DNA of 34,003 nucleotides from Rhodospirillaceae bacterium (lineage in GTDB: Bacteria > Pseudomonadota > Alphaproteobacteria > UBA8366), in NCBI GenBank assembly GCA_002711555.1, contig PARQ01000009.1:1-34003 (forward strand), given 5' to 3'. Positions within the stretch are counted from its first letter, which is position 1; each line of letters starts with the position of its first letter. The notes beneath the pieces were generated by a model, which did no database searches, was not told the DNA's origin, and was given only the letters and a program-made list of their open reading frames with translations. The position numbers and the translations under genes are program-made. Positions 17,194 through 26,933 of the stretch are shown here, one piece after another.

Positions 17194-18021
17194 ATGTATA
17201 ATGAAAAAAAATCCCCTCGACTTCCCATACTGAGTTGTATCAGTGAAGCCTATGAATTCCTGTGGACTAATCGTTCAGACTTTGTACTCATGTCTGCTCT
17301 TCCTGTCTTCATACTGGCCTTAGTGCATACTGCTGCTTTTTCCGTCTTCCCTCAACAAGGCCCCACCCCATCAATCAATGCCGTTGCAGTGCGTGAAACT
17401 GCAGCAGTTTTTCTTTACGCAATGTTTGGCGTTGCATGGCATCGTCGTTTCCTGCGTGAAACCGAACAAATAACGTTCTGGGAAGCGCTTAGATGGGATT
17501 CACGCAAAACACTTTTCTTTATTCGGTTCATCGCAGCAGCCTTTTGCGCTACTGCAGCTGCGTTTCCAATATTTATTATATTATTAACCGACCAAAGCAA
17601 ACTTACCGTCTTGTCGACCATTGCGGGGAATATTGGCATCGGCTTACGTCCTTTAATTGCGCTCTTAACAATAGCTGCCATATCAATCTGGATGCTGATC
17701 TTCACAAGACTGTCATTGTGGCTCCCTGCAACTGCTGTTGACGAAAAACACACAATCGTTAGCGTATGGTCATTAGGGAAAAGTAACGGCTGGAGCCTTG
17801 TAGCAATCACCATCGGCGCCATGCTTCCATTAGTCTTTCTAATCTCATTTGCCCTATCGCTAGTGGTGTCAGTTATCGTCGGACTCGGAATTCAGTCGCA
17901 TTTAACAGGTCATTTTATACTGGGACTGGCTTTAGGTTTTACGAAATACCTAGCCCTTGCTGCCGAAATTACAGCGCTTTCCATTGCTTATAAAAAATTA
18001 TCAACAACGGCGGCATATTGA
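17194..18021 (+). CDS. Unidentified six-helix membrane protein
   Basis: I do not recognise the family. The 275-residue protein has about six hydrophobic helices, near residues 29-51, 68-84, 106-131, 150-171, 197-226 and 240-263, separated by short basic loops (WHRRFLRET, RWDSRKT). There is no cleavable signal peptide and no catalytic motif. ATG 17194 has a good Shine-Dalgarno (AGGTGATAA). It begins 11 bases after the NDUFAF5-like gene, so the two are probably one operon. It ends 23 bases before the convergent mutT-like gene. An inner-membrane location is the only safe inference. Confidence 0.8.
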   Translation: MYNEKKSPRLPILSCISEAYEFLWTNRSDFVLMSALPVFILALVHTAAFSVFPQQGPTPSINAVAVRETAAVFLYAMFGVAWHRRFLRETEQITFWEALRWDSRKTLFFIRFIAAAFCATAAAFPIFIILLTDQSKLTVLSTIAGNIGIGLRPLIALLTIAAISIWMLIFTRLSLWLPATAVDEKHTIVSVWSLGKSNGWSLVAITIGAMLPLVFLISFALSLVVSVIVGLGIQSHLTGHFILGLALGFTKYLALAAEITALSIAYKKLSTTAAY

Positions 18022-18044
18022 GACTTGGCGGATAGGATAATTTG

Positions 18045-18494
18045 CTACAAAAAATCTCGAAGCATGGAAATCAAATGTATATCGGCGGGCGGCATATTAT
18101 ACTCAGAGAGATGCGACGGACGCACCCACTTGAGGGATTGTCCCTCTAACGGCCTCGGAATTCCCCGCCAAACTCGGCATAAAAAAAGTGGCATAACAAG
18201 ATGAAAATCATCGTATCCGTGACTTGCGAAGGAAAACGGAGCCAAGCAACTGGTCTGAGTATCGATTCCAAGTTCTTCTTCGAGCTCACGCACTAATGCA
18301 ATTTCCGGCGTCTCACCATTCTCAACTTTGCCACCTGGAAACTCCCACATTCCCCCCATCGCCTTATTGTCAGGTCTCTTCGAAATTAGCACGCGGCCAT
18401 CAACATCTATGAGCGCTACAGCGGCAACGAGCAACATCTCCTTCAAAGACTTTTTTTCAACCACTCCCCAGCAACCAGTAGTTGGGTCAACCAT
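18045..18494 (-). CDS. mutT: MutT-like Nudix hydrolase (probable 8-oxo-dGTP diphosphatase)
   Basis: Likely hydrolyses oxidised nucleoside triphosphates such as 8-oxo-dGTP, preventing A:T to C:G mutations. The complete Nudix box is present (GGKVENGETPEIALVRELEE followed by ELGI), preceded by GGMWEFPGGK as in MutT. Length is 149 aa. ATG 18494 has a well-placed GGAG; the second Met (residue 20, MLLVAAVALIDVDGRVLI) matches the usual family start but its GGAG touches the codon. It starts 3 bases after the argJ stop and is probably co-transcribed with it. Confidence 0.92.
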   Translation of the reverse strand: MVDPTTGCWGVVEKKSLKEMLLVAAVALIDVDGRVLISKRPDNKAMGGMWEFPGGKVENGETPEIALVRELEEELGIDTQTSCLAPFSFASHGYDDFHLVMPLFLCRVWRGIPRPLEGQSLKWVRPSHLSEYNMPPADIHLISMLRDFL

Positions 18495-18497
18495 TCT

Positions 18498-19724
18498 CTA
18501 GCTCCGATAATCGGCGTTAATACTGATATAATCGTGGGTGAGGTCGCAGGTCCACACCCGTGCTTTACCTCTCCCAATACCAACATCAACTGCAAGGACC
18601 ACTTCAGATTTTTTAAGGTGTTCAGCCACAGGTTGCTCATCATAATCATTTATAACTTGCCCATCCGAGGTTATAGGTATTCCACCAATGGAGATTGATA
18701 GTTTATCGCGGTTTGCTCTTTCGCCCGCTTTTCCAACAGCCATTACGATCCTGCCCCAGTTAGCATCCTCACCAGCCAGCGCAGTTTTAACTAGTGGTGA
18801 ATTCGCAATTGCAAGGCCAATCCGTTTTGCTGATTGCGCCGAAGTAGCACCAGAAATATCAATGGTGATAAATTTTCTGGCACCCTCACCATCACGAACT
18901 ATTTGGGTCGCAAGATCAACCATAACCTCAGTCAGAGCCTGTCGAAAACGAATTAATTTTGGGTCTTTGGCCGAGGTTATTCTGGGATGCTTGACAGAAC
19001 CGCTGGCCACCAGCAGGACTGTGTCACTAGTCGACATATCGCTATCAACAGTAATACTATTAAAACTGCGCTCTGTGCTATGATCCAACAATTTCTGTAA
19101 TATTGATGCAGGCATTTTTGCATCCGTGAAAATGAAACCGAGCATGGTTGCCATATCGGGCGCGATCATGCCAGATCCTTTCGCAATACCAACAATTTGT
19201 ATTTTTTCACCACCTATATCAGCAATGCGCATCGCACCCTTAGGGAAGGTATCAGTAGTTCTGATTGCATCTGCAGCCTCTAGCCAATTTCCCGGACTTA
19301 GGGTTTTTGCGGCCCCATCCAAACATCTACAAATGGGGATCGGATCAAGTTGCTGGCCAATGACGCCTGTCGATGCAACAAAAATTTCGTTATTACGACA
19401 TTGAAACTCTTTCGCGGCAGCCGTTGTCACTTCCTGAACAGTTCGGTTGCCACTGCTGCCTGTAAAAGCATTAGCATTGCCAGAATTTGCAATAATTACT
19501 CTTGCCTTACCGCCCTTAAGCGCCTTCCGGCACCAATCGACTGGTGCTGAAGGACATTTGGAGCTTGTAAACTTGCCAGCTATTGTTGCACTAGGCCTCA
19601 TCTCCGCAATTAATAAATCGCGTTTGTCAGCTCGCTTGAGCCCTGCCGACACGCCCCCAATACGAATCCCTCTTACAGTGGGCAAATCGGGAAATGACGG
19701 TGGGGCAAGAGGTGAACGTTTCAA
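18498..19724 (-). CDS. argJ: Bifunctional ornithine acetyltransferase / N-acetylglutamate synthase
   Basis: Arginine biosynthesis enzyme that moves the acetyl group from N-acetylornithine to glutamate and can use acetyl-CoA. It is made as a precursor that cuts itself before a threonine. The cleavage context GMIAPDMATMLGF is present, with A192-T193 as the junction. Conserved IANSGNANAFTGSSGN (78-93) and the C-terminal GEDANWGRI are also seen. Length 408 aa is normal. The start is TTG 19724; an in-frame stop lies a few codons upstream and no other good start fits. It follows the parvulin gene after 15 bases. Confidence 0.97.
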   Translation of the reverse strand: MKRSPLAPPSFPDLPTVRGIRIGGVSAGLKRADKRDLLIAEMRPSATIAGKFTSSKCPSAPVDWCRKALKGGKARVIIANSGNANAFTGSSGNRTVQEVTTAAAKEFQCRNNEIFVASTGVIGQQLDPIPICRCLDGAAKTLSPGNWLEAADAIRTTDTFPKGAMRIADIGGEKIQIVGIAKGSGMIAPDMATMLGFIFTDAKMPASILQKLLDHSTERSFNSITVDSDMSTSDTVLLVASGSVKHPRITSAKDPKLIRFRQALTEVMVDLATQIVRDGEGARKFITIDISGATSAQSAKRIGLAIANSPLVKTALAGEDANWGRIVMAVGKAGERANRDKLSISIGGIPITSDGQVINDYDEQPVAEHLKKSEVVLAVDVGIGRGKARVWTCDLTHDYISINADYRS

Positions 19725-19739
19725 AATAATCCCAACAAA

Positions 19740-20666
19740 TTATTTAGGTTTTTTCTTGGGTTTAGACTTTTGCGTTGACCCTTTTACACGGGGGGCTGCA
19801 ATCGGTTGCTTGCCATCAAAAGAAAAACGTTCAACTTTTGTTTGACGCATTAATTCTGATACAATCTCACCGCTAAGCCTTTGCCCCACCCTCGCCTGTA
19901 TCATCACGCGTACCTTATCGAAGGGAGGGATCTTGCGCTTCCGTTTTTCTTCAAGTTTTATTACATGCCAACCAAAATCTGATTTAATGGGGTCCTTCGT
20001 TACTTGACCCACCTTCAATTTAAATGCTGCATCTGAAACAGGCTTAGTCATTTCGCTACGTGCGAACCAACCAAGATCACCACCCCGCCGAGCGGTTCGC
20101 CCAACCGAGTTCTTTTTCGCAAGTTCAGCAAAGTTCTGACCGGTATTGACAAGTTTTATGAGTTTTTTGGCTTTTTTCTGCGTCTGTACGAGTATATGAC
20201 GCGCTCGAACTTCTTCTAAACCTTTATTCTTTTTTGCCAAAGTCCTGTACTCTTTCTTGAGAGCTTCATCAGTCATTTGTTTGCGCACTAAATCCCCCAA
20301 GTATGCATCCCTCACCAACGTATCTTCCGCCCGCTTAAGTTGTCTTTTAACGATTGGTGTATCCTCAAGCTTTAGCCTGCGGCCATAAATTGTGAGCATT
20401 TTGGAAACAACCAGATTTTCTAAAAGGTTGTTGTAATGACGCTGTAAACCAGCTCGTCGTGCACGTGGCGGGAGAGCCCGAAAGGCCGCTGTTATTTCCT
20501 CCTGATATATTGGTTGCCCTACAACTTTCGCTACAACTACCCCTTGAGGAGTAGGGTTTTTTTTAGCTTGCGCTAGCATTGGTTGACGTTCGCCGCCTAC
20601 ACTATGTTCAACGGAAAATAAAACAAATAGAAAAACCGTCAAACCCGGAATAACTAAACGATTCAT
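19740..20666 (-). CDS. Periplasmic peptidyl-prolyl isomerase, parvulin (SurA/PrsA-like)
   Basis: Probable envelope folding factor. A signal peptide covers about 1-25 (MNRLVIPGLTVFLFVLFSV). A helical chaperone region follows, then a parvulin domain (about 150-250) with RARHILVQTQKKAKK, AKKNSVGRTARRGGDLGWF and SDFGWHVIKLEEKRKRKIPP. The C-terminus is Lys-rich. Length is 308 aa. ATG 20666 has AAGGA 7-8 bases upstream; the TTG just before it is less likely. It diverges from secA across about 215 bases, so an export motor and a folding factor share one regulatory region. Confidence 0.92.
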   Translation of the reverse strand: MNRLVIPGLTVFLFVLFSVEHSVGGERQPMLAQAKKNPTPQGVVVAKVVGQPIYQEEITAAFRALPPRARRAGLQRHYNNLLENLVVSKMLTIYGRRLKLEDTPIVKRQLKRAEDTLVRDAYLGDLVRKQMTDEALKKEYRTLAKKNKGLEEVRARHILVQTQKKAKKLIKLVNTGQNFAELAKKNSVGRTARRGGDLGWFARSEMTKPVSDAAFKLKVGQVTKDPIKSDFGWHVIKLEEKRKRKIPPFDKVRVMIQARVGQRLSGEIVSELMRQTKVERFSFDGKQPIAAPRVKGSTQKSKPKKKPK

Positions 20667-20741
20667 CAAGATATCCTTAATTACAGATGGTTGTTACAAA
20701 AAAAAGGTCAAAACAATCTTTTATTTAGGCAAAATAGAGGA

Positions 20742-20766
20742 CTTGAGGCATATTGCACACCTCAAG
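20742..20766. promoter_or_regulatory. Inverted repeat between the secA and parvulin genes
   Basis: CTTGAGG (20742-20748) and CCTCAAG (20760-20766) are perfect 7-bp arms with centres 18 bases apart, upstream of the candidate secA promoter. The spacing suits a dimeric DNA-binding protein. The regulator is unknown. Confidence 0.4.
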
Positions 20767-20792
20767 AGCAGGCACAAGCTTTCAAAGTTTGA

Positions 20793-20821
20793 TTGACAGC
20801 GACACAAGGCATAACTATCTC
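20793..20821 (+). promoter_or_regulatory. Candidate secA promoter
   Basis: TTGACA (20793-20798), a 17-base spacer and TATCTC (20816-20821) make a sigma-70-type promoter with a perfect -35 and weak -10, about 60 bases before the secA start. Confidence 0.4.
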
Positions 20822-20881
20822 ACAGGTCGGCGCATTTTTTAGTTATTGCTGCCTCTGTATTTCCAAGTTGTTGAGGGATTG

Positions 20882-23605
20882 ATGTTAGGCGGATTGCTCA
20901 AAACTATTTTCGGTTCCGTAAATGAACGGATTTTGCGAAACATGCAACCGCATGTTAGTGCCATAAACGATCTTGAATCAGAATTAGAAAAGCTGAATTC
21001 AGAGGCGTTGCAAGCGCGTACTCCATGGTTTCGTGAGAGGCTCAGCCGTGGCGAGCCACTTGACACGATGCTCGTTGAGGCTTTCGCAACAGTACGGGAA
21101 GCAGTCAAGAGAACACTCGGCCAACGTCACTACGACGTACAGCTTCTGGGCGGCATGGTCCTGCATCAGGGCAAAATCGCTGAAATGAAGACTGGTGAGG
21201 GCAAAACATTGGTATCAACATTGCCAATTTATCTAAACGCACTCGAAGGAAAAGGTGTTCACGTAGTTACCGTAAATGATTATTTGGCAAAACGTGATTC
21301 GGCATGGATGGGGCAAATTTACAATTATTTGGGAATGACTGTTGGCTGTATTGCACACGGCCTTGATGACAAAGAGCGCAAAACTCAATACATGGCAGAT
21401 ATCACTTACGGCACTAACAACGAATATGGGTTTGATTATTTGCGTGATAATATGAAGTTTGATCTCGATGATATGGTTCAACGAGATTTTAACTTTGCCA
21501 TCGTAGATGAGGTGGATTCGATCTTAATCGATGAAGCGCGAACACCACTGATTATTTCGGGTCCCACTGATGATCTTGCAGAGGAATATCGTAAAGTTGA
21601 TGCCCTCATACCAAAACTTTCAGCTGTAGATTATCAAAAAGACGAAAAACAACGTACCGTTAATTTGACCGAAGAGGGGCAAGAAAAAATAGAGATATTG
21701 CTCAGAGACGCAGACTTGTTGGTCGAAGGCAGTATGTACGATATTCAGAATGTCTCACTTGTTCACCACGCAAACCAAGCCCTCCGAGCGCACACTCTAT
21801 TTCAGCGTGACACTGATTACATCGTTAAAGATAACAAAGTAATCATTATCGACGAGTTTACTGGCAGGATGATGGAAGGAAGACGGTACTCCGATGGGCT
21901 CCACCAAGCCCTCGAAGCCAAGGAGGGGGTAGATGTGCAGCAGGAAAATCAAACTCTAGCCTCAATAACTTTTCAAAATTATTTCCGCATTTATCCCAAA
22001 CTGGCAGGAATGACAGGCACCGCAATAACAGAGGCGAGCGAATTTGGTGAGATTTATGCGCTGGAAGTTATTGAGGTACCTACCAACCAAGACATGATCC
22101 GTGAAGATATGGATGATGAAGTATACAGTACGGCGCGCGAGAAAAATGATGCTATCCTTGCACAAATTAAAACATGCTCGGAGCTTAATCAGCCTGTTTT
22201 AGTTGGTACCGTTAGTATTGAGAAATCTGAGGAATTATCAGCATTTTTAAAAAAGAATAAGATTAAACACAATGTGCTTAATGCACGGAATCACGAACAG
22301 GAGGCATACATTATAGCAGAAGCTGGCACTCCCGGGGCAGTCACTATAGCAACTAACATGGCTGGTCGTGGAACCGATATCCAGCTTGGTGGAAATTTGG
22401 AAATGCGTATGGCAAAAGAGATTGTATCCACAAACGGTGGTGAGTTGGACCAGAAAAAAAAGGATTCAATTACAGCTGATATCCAAGCAAATAAACGTAT
22501 TGTGCTAGACAATGGCGGGGTGTTTGTTCTTGGCACCGAGCGACACGAATCGCGCCGCATCGACAATCAGCTTCGGGGCCGTTCAGGCCGACAAGGAGAC
22601 CTTGGAGCATCAAAGTTTTTCGTAAGCTTGGAGGATGACTTGATGCGTATTTTTGGCTCGGAGCGTATGGACAATATGCTTCGCAAGCTCGGTTTAGAGG
22701 AGGGTGAGGCCATAATCCACCCGTGGATCAACAAAGCACTCGCCAAAGCACAGGAAAAAGTTGAAGAGCGAAATTTTGAGATACGCAAACAGTTATTGCG
22801 TTTCGATGATGTAATGAACGACCAGCGCAAAGTTATCTATGAGCAAAGAAAAGAATTAATGCGCACTGAGGACGTAAGTGTAACTATTGTAGAAATGCGG
22901 CACGACCTTATTCAAGATATAGTCGCACGACACATTCCAGAGTCTGCAATGCCTGAACAGTGGACAATGGACGAATTGCGTGACGATTGTAGCCGTCTTT
23001 TCAATATGGATCTTCCAATCTCTGATTGGGCTGGAGAGGAAGGGATCGCCGAACAGGAGATCTGTCAAAGAATTTGTGACTCTTTAGACACTAAGATGGC
23101 CGAGAAATCTGCCAACTATGGGCCGGATATGATGCGTCTGGCGGAAAAAAGTTTATTATTACAGATTCTTGATCAAAATTGGAAAGACCACTTACTTCAA
23201 CTGGATCACTTGCGGCAGGGCATCGGGCTGCGCGCTTACGGACAGCGTGATCCTCTAAACGAATACAAGAAGGAAGCCTTTGAGCTATTTGAGGATTTGT
23301 TGGGTAGAATACGTGAGTCGGTCACTTCTGTTCTCGCTCACCTCGAGATGCAAGCGCAAACCCCCACAGTTGAGTTAAAACACAACAAACCAACAGAGAC
23401 CCTAGAGGGTCGAGAAGAGCCTTACAGTTCCGGAGACATTGATAACATGGCAGTCGCGCCAATTACTGCTACAACAGTACGAAGTCGTAAGGCAGCAGAA
23501 AATATTGATCCAAAAAACCCAGAAACATGGGGCAAGGTACCACGCAACGCTCTTTGCCCATGCGGGTCGGGAAAGAAATATAAGCAGTGTTGTGGAAAGC
23601 TATAA
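20882..23605 (+). CDS. secA: Preprotein translocase ATPase SecA
   Basis: Motor that drives unfolded preproteins through SecYEG using ATP. Starting at ATG 20882 ([12 protein letters not shown], the family's usual start, with GAGGG at 20873-20877), the protein has 907 residues. Walker A is MKTGEGKT (102-109) and the DEAD-type Walker B is VDEVDS (208-213). The preprotein-binding, helicase ([25 protein letters not shown]) and scaffold ([19 protein letters not shown]) regions follow. The C-terminal zinc-binding tail [14 protein letters not shown] binds SecB and phospholipid. An in-frame extension upstream to 20846 is not supported. It is convergent with the M16 genes. Confidence 0.98.
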   Translation: MLGGLLKTIFGSVNERILRNMQPHVSAINDLESELEKLNSEALQARTPWFRERLSRGEPLDTMLVEAFATVREAVKRTLGQRHYDVQLLGGMVLHQGKIAEMKTGEGKTLVSTLPIYLNALEGKGVHVVTVNDYLAKRDSAWMGQIYNYLGMTVGCIAHGLDDKERKTQYMADITYGTNNEYGFDYLRDNMKFDLDDMVQRDFNFAIVDEVDSILIDEARTPLIISGPTDDLAEEYRKVDALIPKLSAVDYQKDEKQRTVNLTEEGQEKIEILLRDADLLVEGSMYDIQNVSLVHHANQALRAHTLFQRDTDYIVKDNKVIIIDEFTGRMMEGRRYSDGLHQALEAKEGVDVQQENQTLASITFQNYFRIYPKLAGMTGTAITEASEFGEIYALEVIEVPTNQDMIREDMDDEVYSTAREKNDAILAQIKTCSELNQPVLVGTVSIEKSEELSAFLKKNKIKHNVLNARNHEQEAYIIAEAGTPGAVTIATNMAGRGTDIQLGGNLEMRMAKEIVSTNGGELDQKKKDSITADIQANKRIVLDNGGVFVLGTERHESRRIDNQLRGRSGRQGDLGASKFFVSLEDDLMRIFGSERMDNMLRKLGLEEGEAIIHPWINKALAKAQEKVEERNFEIRKQLLRFDDVMNDQRKVIYEQRKELMRTEDVSVTIVEMRHDLIQDIVARHIPESAMPEQWTMDELRDDCSRLFNMDLPISDWAGEEGIAEQEICQRICDSLDTKMAEKSANYGPDMMRLAEKSLLLQILDQNWKDHLLQLDHLRQGIGLRAYGQRDPLNEYKKEAFELFEDLLGRIRESVTSVLAHLEMQAQTPTVELKHNKPTETLEGREEPYSSGDIDNMAVAPITATTVRSRKAAENIDPKNPETWGKVPRNALCPCGSGKKYKQCCGKL

Positions 23606-23625
23606 TGGGCGATTAGACTATTTTG

Positions 23626-24969
23626 TTAAAATCCTCCTACAAAAGGCGCATTAGTATTGTCAAGGCCAGTTGGTTGCCCAACTACAATGAACGTCAATGC
23701 ATCAACATTTAAGAAGCTTTGAGCAAACTTTTGTATATCGTTTCGGCTCACTGAGTTTATATAATCCCTTCGCTTCCGCAAGTAAGAGGGACTTAGATCA
23801 TAGTATTGCAGAATTGTAAGCAGATTTGCAATTCTATCTGAGCTTGAAAACTGAAGAGCAAATGATCCGTTAATGAACCTTTTTGCGTTTTTCAGTGTCT
23901 CTTGCCCGACGCCATTTGAAGCCATTTTCCGCCATTCAGAACGAACTAAGCGCAATGACTCCGCAACTTTGTCATTGGAAGTTGAAAGTTGCCCAATTAT
24001 TAATGGTGCATTACGGCGCACACTTAAATGGGTGCTTACTGAATATGCGAGCCCGCGTTCCTCGCGCACCGAATTGTAAAGTCGGGATGTGAAACTACCA
24101 CCACCCAGAATATGATTAATTACATAGGCGGTGTAAAAGTTTGGATCTTCCCGACTGACACCTCTGTGCCCGAATAGCACTACACTTTGGGGTACAGCCT
24201 TGGAGAAAACATGCACCGCTCCTTTGTCGGGAATCCGTGCAAACCCCACTTTAAGTTGCTTGCCTCCTTTTGGTAGATTCTCAAACATTTTGTCGAGTAG
24301 AGATTTACCTTCTTCAACACTGATGTCACCAACAATGCTGACAAGCAAACGATCTAGAGCTAGATTGTCCCTAACAAAAGATTGTAAATCACTATTTCTT
24401 ATGTTGGTTACTGACTTTTTGGTTCCCATGACTGGGCGGGCGTAAGGATGGCTGTTATAGATCACTCGCGACCAAGCGCGTCTGGCTTTATAATCTGGCC
24501 GAGCCGCCTGCGCCTTAAGACGTGTAACGATTTGCGCTCGTATGCGATTGACAGCTGTTGGATCAAAGCGCGGAGCTGCAAGTGCTAAGTTCGCAAGTTC
24601 GACGCCCTTCGCTCGATATTTATTGAGTACCTTGAGAGTGCCACCAAAAAAATCTTTGTCGGCAATAAAAGACAATACGATCGATCTATCCTGCAATTCT
24701 TTCTGAAAAACTTGACTATGGAGTGTGCCTGCCCCTTCATCAAGTAAAGCTGAAACCATGCTTGCACGACCAGCCTTACCATGCGGGTCAGAAATAGCCC
24801 CCGAACCTCGGAAAATGAACCGGACAGCTGTTAGAGGGATCGAATGATCTCTTACAAGCCATGCCTTAATTCCACTCGCACTGGTGATTTTCTCAATAGC
24901 CATGGCATTCCCATTACCATGAACATTAATGAGAGCCATCGATACGAAGAAAAGTAATCGTAAAAACAC
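23626..24969 (-). CDS. M16 family peptidase-like protein, non-catalytic subunit
   Basis: Secreted M16 (pitrilysin) homologue of 447 aa with a signal peptide (about 1-24). The HxxEH zinc motif is absent; the matching place reads GKAGRASMVSALLDEG. The C-terminal arginine/tyrosine pair used by M16 partners is kept (RLYNSVREERGLAYSV). This fits the non-catalytic half of a heterodimeric M16B peptidase whose zinc-binding half is encoded just upstream. GTG 24969 has GAGG about 8 bases before it and lies 10 bases after the partner's stop. The substrate is unknown; periplasmic peptide or protein turnover is likely. Confidence 0.9.
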   Translation of the reverse strand: MFLRLLFFVSMALINVHGNGNAMAIEKITSASGIKAWLVRDHSIPLTAVRFIFRGSGAISDPHGKAGRASMVSALLDEGAGTLHSQVFQKELQDRSIVLSFIADKDFFGGTLKVLNKYRAKGVELANLALAAPRFDPTAVNRIRAQIVTRLKAQAARPDYKARRAWSRVIYNSHPYARPVMGTKKSVTNIRNSDLQSFVRDNLALDRLLVSIVGDISVEEGKSLLDKMFENLPKGGKQLKVGFARIPDKGAVHVFSKAVPQSVVLFGHRGVSREDPNFYTAYVINHILGGGSFTSRLYNSVREERGLAYSVSTHLSVRRNAPLIIGQLSTSNDKVAESLRLVRSEWRKMASNGVGQETLKNAKRFINGSFALQFSSSDRIANLLTILQYYDLSPSYLRKRRDYINSVSRNDIQKFAQSFLNVDALTFIVVGQPTGLDNTNAPFVGGF

Positions 24970-24979
24970 CCGTCTTGCC

Positions 24980-26326
24980 TCACTCTTTTTTTTCTGGGAG
25001 AAGCAAGCCAGTCACTGAACCACCTCGACCAAAGACTACTCTGATTGCGCGATTCACATCATCATTCGTTACCGAAGAAATTCGTTTAGGCCACTGCTCA
25101 ACATAATCTACACTTAGCCCTATGGCGAGCGCTCTTCCAAGGATAACAGCCGGTCCATACAAGCCGTCTCGAGCAAAGATTGCTGCATCTTGCAGGCGCG
25201 TAGCCGCCACAGCTACTTCTTTTCTTGCAACCCCTTTCTCGATTAAATCTGCAATGAACTTCTCTATCGCTCTCTCAACATCGAGAATTGATTTTCCTGG
25301 GAGAGGTGTGGCAAAAAATGAAAATGTACCCGGGCCACGTGTTTCCCCATCATACCAAGCTCCAGCACTGGCAGCGATTTTCTGTTCAACAACAATGGAC
25401 TGATAAATTCGGCTCGAAGTGCCGCCTCCAATAATCTCTGCAAGTATTTCCAGTGCTCGCGATTTAGGGGCATCCTGCATAACTCCTGGCGCAATAAATT
25501 TTTTGAACAACTGGGGCTGCCTGACCTGTTTATGCCTCAGTGTTATTCGACGATCACTCTGGTGTCGTGGCTCAACCCATTTGACTCGTGGCGGTAATTC
25601 CTTTGATGGAATACCGCCGTAGTATTTTTTTACTAAACCGAGTACATCACGAACATTTACATCACCAGCAATAACCAAGATAGCATTATTGGGGGCATAC
25701 CACTTGTTGTAGAAAGCCAATAGGTTGGATCGAGAAATTGACTCTATCTCATGCCTCCAGCCAATTATGGGTCTTCGGTATGGATGATTTAAGTAAAAAG
25801 CTGCATTAACTTCTTCGCTGAGTAATGCACTTGGATTATTTTCAACCCGTGTATTCCGCTCTTCTAAAACCACTTGACGTTCTGGCCCAATATCTTCCTG
25901 AGTCAAAATAAGATTACTCATTCTGTCCGATTCTATTTGCATCATAATCTCAAGCCGGTCAGATGCGAATGACTGGTGATAGCCAGTATAGTCCCTACCA
26001 GTGAACGCATTTTCTTGCCCGCCATTCCGTGCCACAATTTTTGAAAACTCTCCCGGCAAAAGATTTTTCGTACCCTTAAACATCAGATGCTCAAGAAAAT
26101 GAGCAATCCCCGTCTGGCCAGGAGGCTCATCCATGGCGCCAACCTTGTACATTACAAGTTGGGTAACCAGCGGAGCACGGTGGTTTGAAATCACAACAAC
26201 TTTCAACCCATTGGCAAGCTTGAACAGCTGTGGTTTGAATACCTCCGCTCGGGTTATCCCAACGCAAAAAAATAACGTTAGACCGATTAAAACACAAACC
26301 TGTTTAACAAATATCCATCGATGCAT
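24980..26326 (-). CDS. M16 family zinc metallopeptidase, catalytic subunit
   Basis: Secreted M16 peptidase of 448 aa with signal peptide MHRWIFVKQVCVLIGLTLFF. The inverted zinc motif HFLEH (in GIAHFLEHLMFKGT) is intact, with the downstream glutamate of the ENAFTGRDYTGYHQSF/ERQVVLEER region. The second half has GGGTSSRIYQSIVVEQKIA. ATG 26326 gives the cleanest signal peptide; TTG 26338 and GTGs at 26335 and 26332 are in frame just upstream. It is paired with the non-catalytic M16 gene 10 bases downstream, and follows the DUF3035 lipoprotein gene. Confidence 0.93.
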   Translation of the reverse strand: MHRWIFVKQVCVLIGLTLFFCVGITRAEVFKPQLFKLANGLKVVVISNHRAPLVTQLVMYKVGAMDEPPGQTGIAHFLEHLMFKGTKNLLPGEFSKIVARNGGQENAFTGRDYTGYHQSFASDRLEIMMQIESDRMSNLILTQEDIGPERQVVLEERNTRVENNPSALLSEEVNAAFYLNHPYRRPIIGWRHEIESISRSNLLAFYNKWYAPNNAILVIAGDVNVRDVLGLVKKYYGGIPSKELPPRVKWVEPRHQSDRRITLRHKQVRQPQLFKKFIAPGVMQDAPKSRALEILAEIIGGGTSSRIYQSIVVEQKIAASAGAWYDGETRGPGTFSFFATPLPGKSILDVERAIEKFIADLIEKGVARKEVAVAATRLQDAAIFARDGLYGPAVILGRALAIGLSVDYVEQWPKRISSVTNDDVNRAIRVVFGRGGSVTGLLLPEKKE

Positions 26327-26351
26327 GAGCACCACCAAGCCCCAATATAGC

Positions 26352-26897
26352 TTATTTTTTCTTGGTAAGAGTTGACCCGTCGGTCGGTTTTTTACCTAAA
26401 GCCTCATTGCGCCTGAGCCGCTCTGATTCACTAGAAGGATCCACCACTGAGTTTTGTCCTTTTGTCGGTTTCCAGAAAAGTAATGACTCAACAAAAGTTG
26501 GATCTTCTTCAACAATGCCACTTTCACGTTCAACAGCGTCTCGAATTGAGGGATCAACATCCAGCGCGTTGGCCTTGAAAAGTAGTGCTCGCTCACCCTC
26601 TGAACGACTATCAGTGGGCTCCCGTTCTGGCATAACGCCACGTCCTTGTACGGATCTGCCAAAAAGTCTACGGCGCGCTTGCTCTCGAGTTTCGACTTCG
26701 TTCGGCCGCTTTGCGCCAGCCCTGGGCGGCCTCAAAGAAAAGTCTGGTGGCTGCGCTAAGGGCGCGCGAGAAACAACGCCGAATTCGTCGGGCCCTGAAT
26801 TACGACTGTGATCGAAAAGCACACAGCCAGAGGAGTTAATCATTGAGAAACCCAATAAAATTACGACCACCAGGGCTTCTCGCGACCTTTTAATCAT
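26352..26897 (-). CDS. DUF3035 lipoprotein (possible BamF-type subunit)
   Basis: Predicted outer-membrane lipoprotein. From ATG 26897 the signal peptide MIKRSREALVVVILLGFSM leads to a lipobox-like NSSGC. The mature part carries PDEFGVVSRAPLAQPPDFSL then RPPRAGAKRPNE, the DUF3035 signature. In Caulobacter a lipoprotein with a similar segment (BamF) belongs to the outer-membrane barrel assembly complex; I recall that link but cannot confirm it here. The rest is charged and low in order. An in-frame GTG at 26915 is possible. It lies 36 bases after lspA, whose product would process its signal peptide. Confidence 0.82.
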   Translation of the reverse strand: MIKRSREALVVVILLGFSMINSSGCVLFDHSRNSGPDEFGVVSRAPLAQPPDFSLRPPRAGAKRPNEVETREQARRRLFGRSVQGRGVMPEREPTDSRSEGERALLFKANALDVDPSIRDAVERESGIVEEDPTFVESLLFWKPTKGQNSVVDPSSESERLRRNEALGKKPTDGSTLTKKK

Positions 26898-26933
26898 TTT
26901 TAAGTTACATTTCACGATATTTCTAAACCAATA

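Noticed and set aside
26362..26811. 149-codon open frame on the plus strand opposite the DUF3035 gene
   Set aside because: It mirrors the lipoprotein coding sequence, is Ser/Arg-rich with no family features, and has no Shine-Dalgarno. The minus-strand gene has a lipobox and a conserved motif.
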